This document shows positions 52,829-60,088 of a stretch of DNA of 64,000 bases, piece after piece (the stretch's first letter is position 1; each line of letters opens with the position of its first letter). A program made the position numbers and the translations under genes. The DNA is from Bacillota bacterium (GTDB lineage: Bacteria; Bacillota; SHA-98; Ch115; JABLXJ01), in contig JABLXJ010000014.1 of assembly GCA_013178125.1 (NCBI GenBank), positions 1-64,000 of the forward strand, read 5' to 3'. The notes below the pieces were generated by a model. It did no database searches and was not told where the DNA came from. It worked only from the letters and a program-made list of their open reading frames with translations.

Positions 52829-52926
52829 GTGAGGGAGAGGATTTAGTAGGGAATTTTCCCATTCGCATCATCATAGTATCCATGGTAGTATCCATAAGTC
52901 TTACCCATAAGCCCTACCCATGAACC

Positions 52927-53319
52927 TTACCCGTGAATCAACTGCGGCAGGCATCTCACGCATACCCAGAGGCTCTCGCCCTTCCACCTGCAAGGCATCA
53001 GGGCTCGGTCCTCCTCGCCCGCCCCGCACCTGAAGCACCTCTGCGAGATGTAGACTCCGGCCCCGGTCCGACCCGCCATATGCTCGGCGACTGCGGCCTC
53101 CGAGAAATCCGCCGCTTCCCGCTCCTCGATGGATAGAGCCCCTGTCGGGCATACGGCGAGGCAAAAGCCCGCCCCGTCGCAGAGCTCCTCCCGGAGGACC
53201 TTTGCCTTGCCGTCAACAATCTGAATTGCACCTTCGGCGCATGGGGTGACACACAGCCCGCAGCCGGTGCACTTCTCCTCGTCGATTCTGACTATCTTTC
53301 TCACTTGCCGGTTAGACAT
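52927..53319 (-). CDS. Two-cluster ferredoxin with C-terminal zinc-ribbon-like tail
   Basis: The 130-aa protein has a canonical [4Fe-4S] motif (EKCTGCGLCVTPCAEGA; Cys17, 20, 23, 27). In the second motif, CDGAGFCLAVCP, the expected Cys50 is Ala, leaving Cys47, 53 and 57 plus Asp48. The C-terminus has CFRCG and CVRC pairs (Cys95/98 and 120/123) like a zinc ribbon. Ferredoxins with this CDGxGxCL second motif are, as I recall, common beside hybrid cluster protein genes in Clostridia. It follows the cooS-like gene by 46 bases in the same direction and is its likely electron partner. Confidence 0.85.
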   Translation of the reverse strand: MSNRQVRKIVRIDEEKCTGCGLCVTPCAEGAIQIVDGKAKVLREELCDGAGFCLAVCPTGALSIEEREAADFSEAAVAEHMAGRTGAGVYISQRCFRCGAGEEDRALMPCRWKGESLWVCVRCLPQLIHG

Positions 53320-53365
53320 GTTCTACTTCACTTTCCTTAGCTCCTTGGCTCCTTAGTTCCCGACC

Positions 53366-55246
53366 CTATATACCCAGCGCCTGCCTCTTAGCCACGATAT
53401 GCCCTTCGATGCCGTCCACTGCAGCCACAGCATCTGTCTCCACGGCCAGCTTACCGCCGGTGAGGCCCTCCACATCCCGGGTGAGGAGATTCACCACGTC
53501 AGGAGCACCAGTTACAGGAGGCACCGGCGATACATGTGTGTAGAGGCCGAGCGCCACTGCTGAAAAGGCATCAATAACCGCCTTCTGCTCCATGTATTCA
53601 GGAGCGGTCACCGCCACGGGAAGCTGGGCTGCATCAACACCAAGCGCATTCGCCACGGCCCCGACCAGGAGCGCAAGCCTGCCGGTATCAGTGCAGGTCC
53701 CGAAGCTGAGGACCGGCGGGATTCCCAAAGCCCTGCAGACCGCCTTCAACGCGTCGCCTGCGATCTCCTGGGCATCAAGGGAATTCAAGCCCGCAACCTG
53801 GCATGCCGCGTTACCGCAACCAGCCGAAAGCACCAGCATGTTGCGGCGTATGAGTTCCCGGGCGACCTCGGTTGTCATCGTATCCTGGCCGCCGTTCTTC
53901 AGCGATGTGCAGCTGACCAGCGCAACGACGCCCTTTATAGAACCGCTCTTGATGGCCTCGAGCAGAGGGTCCAGCTTCCCACCCAGCGCGCCGAGCACGG
54001 CCTCGGTGGAAAAGCCCGTTAGTATCCTGGTCCGCTTCAGGTCCCGGGCAGCGCGGTTCGCGTTCGCTTTCGCCCTGCGCCTCTTGAAGTTCTCTATCGC
54101 TATATCGATGATCTCGAGGGCCTGCTCGCCTACGTGCTCAGGGTCATATATGATCCTCTTCTCCACCCCGGGCACGCCGACCAACCTGGATACGGAGACG
54201 AGGGTTGCGCCATACCTCTCGGCTAGTGGACCAAGCGAAGGCAAGGAACAGTTCATATCCATGGCGAACACATCAACCGCCCCGGTGGCCAGGGCGAACT
54301 CCTGGGCCAACCAGTTGCCGGTAAGCCCCACAAAGACATCGTCACACGGCACCCTCTGCATTATCTCCTGGCCTGTTTCAATGGACCCGACGATTCTCAG
54401 CCCTTTTGCCCCGGCCTCCTGCGCCCTCCTCTGGACCTCCCGGGACCGGGCAGCCTCTATAAGAGCCATGCCTACAAAAGGCTCGTGACCGTTGGGGAGA
54501 ATATTGACGTAATCTGGATCGAGGATGCCAAGATCTACATACGCCTCATGGGGGCTGGGCGTGCTGAAGAGGGCATCCTGCACGATCTCGAGCGGCACGA
54601 GCGCGCCATAGCAGCTTGCGATACCAAGGCGCAATGCATTCTTCGCGAGCGACACATAATCACCATCGATGTTAGTCATTGCCCGCGCAGTCGAATCCAC
54701 GAGTTCACTCGCGGGTCCACCTGGGAATATGCCGAGATCGCGCCACAGCTTTTTCCTGGACTCTGGTGCAAAGGCATTGACAAGCACGGACTCCTCCGCG
54801 CTGTCCTGGTGAAGCGCGGCCAGCATAGCATCGGCGGTCACCTTCTCATAGCCATCGCTGCCGGTCGAGATCCCAAATGCATTCGCCAGCAGGTCCAGCT
54901 TTCCCCTGTCCTTGATCTGGAATGGAGTCCTGCCTTCTGCTGTCGCCTTAAGCGTCCTGGCCACCTCCCGGGCGTGAAAGACATAGGCTGCTATTCCCAT
55001 ATTCGCCCTGTGAACCATGTTGCGCATAACCATGCCATTTGCATCTATGCCGCACGCTCCCCTGTCAGCCTTCCGCATGATCCTGCATGGTCCCATGGAG
55101 CACAGCTGGCAGGTTATACCCTGCTCACAAAAGCTGCACCTGGCTCCCTGGGCCTCGAAGCGCTCCACCACGCTTTCAACCCCGGTATCCTTTAGCCCTC
55201 CATGCATCCTCCGGATCGACTCGTGTTCGCTTACCTTCTCCAACAT
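53366..55246 (-). CDS. cooS: Divergent CooS-family (carbon-monoxide-dehydrogenase-like) protein
   Basis: The 626-aa protein aligns by motif over the whole length of monofunctional CooS. D-cluster Cys37/Cys40 form a CX2C (the [2Fe-2S] type described for Desulfovibrio) instead of the longer spacing, and B-cluster Cys are at 46, 49, 54 and 65 (GITCQLCSMGPCRI). For the C-cluster, His254 (NGHEP), Cys333 (DMNC), Cys446 (VSCTS), Cys477 (SAGC) and Cys518 (GTCTD) are kept. The position of Cys295 of C. hydrogenoformans CODH-II (GICCTGNE) reads GSIETGQE, so Glu290 replaces that ligand. Glu at this place is reminiscent of hybrid cluster protein, so CO oxidation is doubtful. No cooC, cooF or ACS gene is nearby. 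GGGGAGGAG precedes the ATG. Confidence 0.88.
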   Translation of the reverse strand: MLEKVSEHESIRRMHGGLKDTGVESVVERFEAQGARCSFCEQGITCQLCSMGPCRIMRKADRGACGIDANGMVMRNMVHRANMGIAAYVFHAREVARTLKATAEGRTPFQIKDRGKLDLLANAFGISTGSDGYEKVTADAMLAALHQDSAEESVLVNAFAPESRKKLWRDLGIFPGGPASELVDSTARAMTNIDGDYVSLAKNALRLGIASCYGALVPLEIVQDALFSTPSPHEAYVDLGILDPDYVNILPNGHEPFVGMALIEAARSREVQRRAQEAGAKGLRIVGSIETGQEIMQRVPCDDVFVGLTGNWLAQEFALATGAVDVFAMDMNCSLPSLGPLAERYGATLVSVSRLVGVPGVEKRIIYDPEHVGEQALEIIDIAIENFKRRRAKANANRAARDLKRTRILTGFSTEAVLGALGGKLDPLLEAIKSGSIKGVVALVSCTSLKNGGQDTMTTEVARELIRRNMLVLSAGCGNAACQVAGLNSLDAQEIAGDALKAVCRALGIPPVLSFGTCTDTGRLALLVGAVANALGVDAAQLPVAVTAPEYMEQKAVIDAFSAVALGLYTHVSPVPPVTGAPDVVNLLTRDVEGLTGGKLAVETDAVAAVDGIEGHIVAKRQALGI

Positions 55247-55405
55247 GCTTTTCTCCTCCCCTTTTTCTTGGTTTTTGTGTCTTGTTTTTCTTGGTCTCCC
55301 ATATGGGCTTTATTTTAGAATAGGTCTTATCTTAGATTAGACCCCGAGCCACTGGCATAGCGCCACAGGCAATGGAAATATGATTTGAGAATGACCAGGT
55401 AATTT

Positions 55406-55864
55406 TCAGGCTAGGCCCCCATGCCACGGTGCGACACCTTCGCCCGGGTCATCACCATACTGCTGCCTGGTAAGCCCCTCCAGGGTTATACTCTCGAGAA
55501 ATCCTACAAACTCCCTTTGAATACCGACCCAGCTCTCCCGGAGCTTGCAGGTGTCCCAGCGTTCGCAAGCATCCCTGCCAAGAAGGCAGCGATTGACGGC
55601 TATAGGTCCTTGAATTGCCTCCACTATCTCACGAGCCGTTATATCTCTTGGGTCCCGCCCAAGCGAGAACCCACCTCGAGATCCTCTAGTGGAAACAAGG
55701 AGCCCAGTGCCTACAAGCTTCCGGAATATCTTGCGCAGAAATTCCTCCGGGATGTTCTCGGCCGCAGCAATTTCCGCGATCGAGAAAACATCGCGCGACG
55801 GCTGGCCTGCCATATATACGAGCGCGCGGAGCGCGTAATCTGTGTTCCTCCTGATAAACTCCAC
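55406..55864 (-). CDS. Rrf2-family transcriptional regulator (IscR/NsrR-like)
   Basis: The 152-aa regulator has the Rrf2 winged helix (MEFIRRNTDYALRALVYMAG, IAEIAAAENIPEEFLRKIFR, STRGSRGGFSLGR) and three Cys (93, 100, 106) in the loop that binds a [2Fe-2S] or [4Fe-4S] cluster. Cluster-bound Rrf2 proteins sense iron-sulfur status or nitric oxide. It lies 159 bases upstream of the cooS-like gene in the same direction and so is its probable regulator. Confidence 0.9.
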   Translation of the reverse strand: MEFIRRNTDYALRALVYMAGQPSRDVFSIAEIAAAENIPEEFLRKIFRKLVGTGLLVSTRGSRGGFSLGRDPRDITAREIVEAIQGPIAVNRCLLGRDACERWDTCKLRESWVGIQREFVGFLESITLEGLTRQQYGDDPGEGVAPWHGGLA

Positions 55865-56445
55865 AACTGCAACCCCTATCCAACATGATCGTATTAAGTA
55901 TTGACTTTAATATCTTCCCAATTAATACTTTCTATATCGAACACCTTCGCATTAAACACCTTCGTGATTATCCTTATTATTTATTATCCTTGGCATCCTC
56001 GGTTTTGAACCTGTGATTCTCATCACAATTCTATACAGGACTATTTTAGTCCCATATCTTCGAGATGTCAATACCCAAAATCAACACCCCAAAGTAGAGT
56101 CCCACCTGATTCATCCCCGGGAATATGCGTGCCACATATGCGCGCCACACGCACGCTATGAAATGGCCCGCTCCATTCCCCAAGGTTTCATATGGAATAT
56201 ATGGAACATGTGGAATATGAAAAAGGAAAATCATGAACTTCGTCGAATGAATCAACGGGTTATAGAAATCAATGGATTATAGAATTATAATTGCAAACGA
56301 TCCACGGCTTATATCTAAGCTTGATTTAATTACATCCAGAATGTTGAACGGCAAATCTGCCGGGGCGTTTTTGTGCCGGTGTTTTCCATGATGGGTAGCA
56401 CTGCTGCTAAAGCACTGCTGATACGTAAAGCTTGGGGGTGGGGCT
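55865..56445. other. 581-base gap between Rrf2 and GAF genes (divergent control region)
   Basis: No gene is supported. The Rrf2-proximal 100 bases are AT-rich, with overlapping inverted motifs (AAGTATT ... AATACTT, TATTAA ... TTAATA) that could be Rrf2 sites. At 56195-56230 GGAATATATGGAACATGTGG is a short degenerate repeat. A small hairpin (CGGCA-AATC-TGCCG) followed by GGGCGTTTTT lies near 56350-56373 on the plus strand, upstream of the GAF gene; its role is uncertain. Confidence 0.45.
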
Positions 56446-57558
56446 ATGGAGATTGAATTCAGAAAACGAGCCCTTTGCGAGATGTGCGAAGCTGTGAATT
56501 CCGCGCTGGAACTCAGGGAGGCTCTGGAGGTCATCACAAAGAATGCCGTTGATAAGCTGGGGCTCAAGGCAAGTTCCATCAGGCTCTTGGACCCCAAAAG
56601 GGAGATATTGGAGATAGCGGCAGCCTGCGGGCTGAGTGACGCATACCTCAAGAAGGGCCCCGTCAAGGTCAGCAATAGCCAGATCGATAGGGAGGCTCTA
56701 GGGGGCAAGCTGGTCTTTGTATATGATGTGACAAGCGACCGCCGCGTCCAGTACCCAGAGGAGATGAAAAGGGAGGGTCTATCCTCCCTCCTGTGTATAC
56801 CGATCTCCTTTAAGGGCCAGCCGATCGGGGTATTGCGGGCCTACACCGGGGAGCTACACGAGTTTACACCCGATGAGATCGACGTCCTCTGCATCCTTGC
56901 AGCCCAGGGCGGGGTAGCGATAAGAAATGCCAGGCTTCACCACAGGACGCGCACCCTTTCTGAGATTGCAGGGAGAATAAATTCCACCCTCGAACTTGCA
57001 GAGGTCCTGGATCTCCTGGTGGAGAACGCGGCGAAAGCCCTGGATGTCAAGGCTGCCTCGCTCAGGCTCTTAGATCGTTCGGGGAAGAGGCTCGTTGTCA
57101 GCTCGGCCTATGGCCTGAGCGAGGAATATCTCCAGAAGGGGCCTGTAGATGTTGAGCGGAGCATACTTGACGGGGAGGTGCTCTCCGGAGGGCGCCCTGT
57201 GAAGCTCCTGGAGGCTGCAGAAGACCCCCGCTTTCAATACCGCCAGGAAGCCGAGCGAGAAGGAATAAGGTCGGTGCTCTGCGTCCCTCTTTTTGTGAAG
57301 GAAAAGCCTGTAGGGGTGCTCAGGGTTTACACTGAAATGCCGTATGACTTCGCGGAGGATGAGGTCGATTTCCTTACTGCGCTTGGCAACCTGGGGGCGA
57401 TCGCCATCGAGAATGCGAGGATGTACAAGGAGCTCAAAGATAACTACGACCGGCTTATGACGGACATAGCGGCCCTTCATGAGTGGGGAGGCGGGCGTCA
57501 TGGAGTGCATGGAACACAGGGAACACCACAGGGAACACAAGGAGACTTGCGCGGATGA
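56446..57558 (+). CDS. Tandem GAF-domain protein upstream of the hydrogenase genes
   Basis: The 370-aa protein consists of two similar GAF domains: CEAVNSALELREALEVITKN to the end of domain one near residue 165 (GGVAIRNARL), then AGRINSTLELAEVLDLLVEN to LGAIAIENARM near residue 325. Paired blocks such as YLKKGPVKV / YLQKGPVDV and SSLLCIPISFKGQPIGVLR / SVLCVPLFVKEKPVGVLR show internal duplication. There is no output domain, so it may sense a small ligand or redox signal and act through protein contact. The last 25 codons (GVHGTQGTPQGTQG) are repeat-derived and overlap the next gene. GGGGGTGGGGCT precedes the ATG. Confidence 0.85.
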   Translation: MEIEFRKRALCEMCEAVNSALELREALEVITKNAVDKLGLKASSIRLLDPKREILEIAAACGLSDAYLKKGPVKVSNSQIDREALGGKLVFVYDVTSDRRVQYPEEMKREGLSSLLCIPISFKGQPIGVLRAYTGELHEFTPDEIDVLCILAAQGGVAIRNARLHHRTRTLSEIAGRINSTLELAEVLDLLVENAAKALDVKAASLRLLDRSGKRLVVSSAYGLSEEYLQKGPVDVERSILDGEVLSGGRPVKLLEAAEDPRFQYRQEAEREGIRSVLCVPLFVKEKPVGVLRVYTEMPYDFAEDEVDFLTALGNLGAIAIENARMYKELKDNYDRLMTDIAALHEWGGGRHGVHGTQGTPQGTQGDLRG

Positions 57559-57940
57559 GACTTGCGCGAATGAAGCTCACGCGGGTAAGGCTTGCGCGGG
57601 CGAGACGATAGCCCAAGCTACAAGAGCCGCGGGCCAAGCAGAGGGGAAGACTGCAGGACTTACTGAGATTGTAATTGGAATGGCCACATGCGGGATAGCC
57701 TCGGGCGCAGAGGCCGTATTCAGAGCCTTTGAGGAAGCCTTGAAGGAGAAAGGGCTCGCGGATGCCAGGGTCACCGGGACGGGATGCCTAGGAAGGTGCG
57801 TAAAAGAACCCCTCGTAGAGGTGATCAGGCCGGGCGAACCGCCGGTGTTCTATGCAAATGTGACCCCTGAGAAGGCCCGCGAGATAGTAGATCGCCACAT
57901 AGGGAAGGGAGAGGTTGTCGCCGAGCTGGAGCTAAGGTAA
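57500..57940 (+). CDS. Thioredoxin-like [2Fe-2S] ferredoxin subunit (HndB-like)
   Basis: The 146-aa protein ends in a thioredoxin-like [2Fe-2S] domain (IVIGMATCGIASGAEAVFRA, TGTGCLGRCVKEPLVEVIR), like HndB of the four-subunit NADP-reducing hydrogenase of Desulfovibrio. The N-terminal 45 residues (EHREHHREHKETCADETCAN, EAHAGKACAGET) are a repeat-derived extension not typical of the family. GGGGAGG before the ATG at 57500 sets the start. It overlaps the GAF gene by 59 bases and precedes the NuoF-like gene, so it should be an electron-transfer subunit of the hydrogenase. Confidence 0.8.
   Translation: MECMEHREHHREHKETCADETCANEAHAGKACAGETIAQATRAAGQAEGKTAGLTEIVIGMATCGIASGAEAVFRAFEEALKEKGLADARVTGTGCLGRCVKEPLVEVIRPGEPPVFYANVTPEKAREIVDRHIGKGEVVAELELR
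57505..57605. repeat. Repeat tract overlapping the GAF/HndB-like junction
   Basis: ACAGGGAACACCACAGGGAA and then GACTTGCGCGGATGAGACTT-like 15-bp units occur in tandem with drift. They are read in two frames: as the GAF C-terminus and as the HndB-like N-terminus. Confidence 0.75.
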
Positions 57941-58145
57941 GCGGCGACGATGGGTGTTGGGCTTCTAGGCTTGAAGTTCGAGGCTCGAGGCCCGAAGCTT
58001 GCTGCTAAAGCCTGGGTAGCTAAATCACAACAGGCGGGGTGGCGATGGGCGATATCGGGGGCTGGGTCATGGTATTCATGATATTGCGGCGAAACTGAGT
58101 CGAGCGGAGCTGAGAGCTTACGGGGTTACGGGGGTTGAGGGATTG

Positions 58146-59927
58146 ATGGAGGTACTGATCTGTTCCGGGACGGGTTGCCTTGCTTCTGGCGCGAAGAACC
58201 TCGAGAAGCGGCTCGAGGAGGAGATAGAACAAAACGGCCTCGCAGGAAAGGTCCGGCTCACCGAGGCGGGGTGTCTTGGGCTTTGCGAGAAGGGGCCTAT
58301 CCTGCTCGTATATCCGGGGGGCATTCTCTATGCGGGAGTTGAGGCCGGTGATATAACCGAAATAGTGCAGAAGCACCTCCTGGGCCGCCAGGTGGTGGAG
58401 AGATTAAGATATAACGGGCCCGCCCCGAAGGTTCCCGTACGAAGCATAGGCGACGTAGGTTTCTACCGCAAGCAGCTCCGGGTCGCGTTGAGAAACTGCG
58501 GCATCATTAACCCCGGGAGCATAGAAGATTATATGGGTGCCAGGGGTTACAGGGCCCTCAGTAAGGTGCTCACGGCTATGAGTCCGCAGGAAGTCGTCGA
58601 TGAAGTCAAAACTTCCAAGCTCCGGGGGAGAGGTGGCGCCGGGTTTCCAACCGGCATAAAATGGCAGTTTGTGGCCGATGCAAAAGGAAAAAGGAAGTAT
58701 GTCATATGTAACGCCGACGAGGGTGACCCCGGGGCCTTTATGGACCGCAGCATTCTTGAGGGGGACCCGCACAGCGTCATCGAAGGCATGATCATAGGTG
58801 GGTATGCAATCGGCTCCAATCAGGGTTATATATATGTGAGAGCCGAATATCCCCTGGCTATTGAGAGGCTCCAGGGGGCTGTCGAGCAGGCTGAGCGCTC
58901 CGGGTTCCTCGGGAGGAACATCCTCGGCTCGGGGTTTGACTTTAATATAGAACTGAGGTTCGGCGCGGGAGCCTTCGTATGCGGCGAGGAGACGGCGCTC
59001 ATCGCCTCTATCGAAGGCAGGCGAGGCATGCCAAGGCCGCGCCCTCCCTACCCGGCCACAAGCGGCCTGTGGGGGATGCCCACCCTGATAAACAATGTTG
59101 AGACATGGGCGAATATCCCTCCCATTATCCTTGAAGGGGCAAGGTGGTTCGCCAGCATCGGCACTGAAAGGAGCAAGGGAACGAAGGTCTTCGCGCTCGC
59201 CGGAAAGATAAACAATACTGGGCTCGTAGAGGTCCCCATGGGGATAACGCTCCGTGAGATAATCTTCGATATCGGCGGCGGGATCCGAGATGGCAAACAG
59301 TTCAAGGCCGCTCAAACCGGCGGCCCCTCGGGCGGGTGCCTCCCCGAGAAATACCTCGACATTCCCATCGATTACGACAACCTCCTCCAGGCGGGTTCGA
59401 TGATGGGTTCAGGTGGACTCATAGTCATGGACCAGGACAGCTGTATGGTGGAGGTGGCGAGGTTCTTTTTGGAGTTTACCCAGGATGAATCGTGCGGGAA
59501 ATGCACCCCTTGCAGGGAGGGCACCAAACGGATGCTCGAGATCCTGACTCGCATTACGCAAGGCAAGGGGGAGCCAGCTGACGTCGACAAGTTGCTGCGG
59601 CTCGGCAGGATGATAAAACGAGCTTCGCTGTGCGGGCTCGGTCAGACGGCGCCAAACCCCGTCTTGAGCACCCTCGAGCATTTCAGGGAGGAATACGAGG
59701 CTCACATCCTCGAGCGGCGGTGCCCTGCCAGAGTGTGCGTCGCACTCCTCAACTACTTCATAGATGCAGAAAAGTGCATTGGCTGCGGGCTCTGCAAGAA
59801 GGCTTGCCCCACCGGGGCCATCTCAGGTGAATTGCGTAAGGTCCATGTTATCGACCAGGAGAAATGCATCAAGTGTGGAGAGTGCGCTAAGGCCTGTAAG
59901 AAATTCAAGGCTATTTATCGCGCCTAG
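58146..59927 (+). CDS. NuoF/HndC-like flavoprotein subunit of the NAD(P)-linked [FeFe] hydrogenase
   Basis: The 593-aa subunit starts with a thioredoxin-like [2Fe-2S] domain (ICSGTGCLASGAKNLEKRL, AGCLGLCEKGP), then the NuoF NADH/FMN core (KLRGRGGAGFPTGIKW, CNADEGDPGAFMDRSILEGD, GAGAFVCGEETALIASIEG) and the SESCGKC-type [4Fe-4S] site (ESCGKCTPCREGT ... LCGLG). A two-cluster ferredoxin tail follows (CIGCGLCKKACPTGAI, CIKCGECAKACKKFK). It would exchange electrons with NAD(P)H and pass them to HydA, and in bifurcating enzymes also to ferredoxin. The ATG at 58146 is used. The gap before it (57941-58145) holds a short repeat tract and nothing else. Confidence 0.92.
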   Translation: MEVLICSGTGCLASGAKNLEKRLEEEIEQNGLAGKVRLTEAGCLGLCEKGPILLVYPGGILYAGVEAGDITEIVQKHLLGRQVVERLRYNGPAPKVPVRSIGDVGFYRKQLRVALRNCGIINPGSIEDYMGARGYRALSKVLTAMSPQEVVDEVKTSKLRGRGGAGFPTGIKWQFVADAKGKRKYVICNADEGDPGAFMDRSILEGDPHSVIEGMIIGGYAIGSNQGYIYVRAEYPLAIERLQGAVEQAERSGFLGRNILGSGFDFNIELRFGAGAFVCGEETALIASIEGRRGMPRPRPPYPATSGLWGMPTLINNVETWANIPPIILEGARWFASIGTERSKGTKVFALAGKINNTGLVEVPMGITLREIIFDIGGGIRDGKQFKAAQTGGPSGGCLPEKYLDIPIDYDNLLQAGSMMGSGGLIVMDQDSCMVEVARFFLEFTQDESCGKCTPCREGTKRMLEILTRITQGKGEPADVDKLLRLGRMIKRASLCGLGQTAPNPVLSTLEHFREEYEAHILERRCPARVCVALLNYFIDAEKCIGCGLCKKACPTGAISGELRKVHVIDQEKCIKCGECAKACKKFKAIYRA

Positions 59928-60060
59928 CTACCATCTAGCTACTACCCAGCTACTGCCTGGCTACTAGCTATCCTAGCTGCTTACCCTAGTCCTGGCTAGG
60001 GCCTGCTTCCAGGCCTAGCTCAGTTAGAATACCAGCTAGAATATTAGTCCCGGCGGCATC
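59928..60060. repeat. CTAGCTA-type degenerate repeats between hydrogenase genes
   Basis: Units related to CTAGCTACC / CAGCTACTGCCTGG recur about ten times (CTAGCTACCATCTAGCTACT, ACCCAGCTACTGCCTGGCTA, GGCTAGGGCCTGCTTCCAGG) between the NuoF-like and hydA genes, where an operon would normally have a few bases. Confidence 0.75.
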
Positions 60061-60088
60061 CGGCGGTATGATACCAGGGGGGATCGTC

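Noticed and set aside
53592-54488. Long plus-strand frame of 298 aa opposite cooS
   Set aside because: It lies wholly antisense to conserved CooS motifs and has Ser/Thr/Pro-rich, shadow-like composition.
58404-59315. Minus-strand 303-aa frame opposite the NuoF-like gene
   Set aside because: Antisense to strongly conserved NuoF motifs; no recognisable domain or ribosome binding site.
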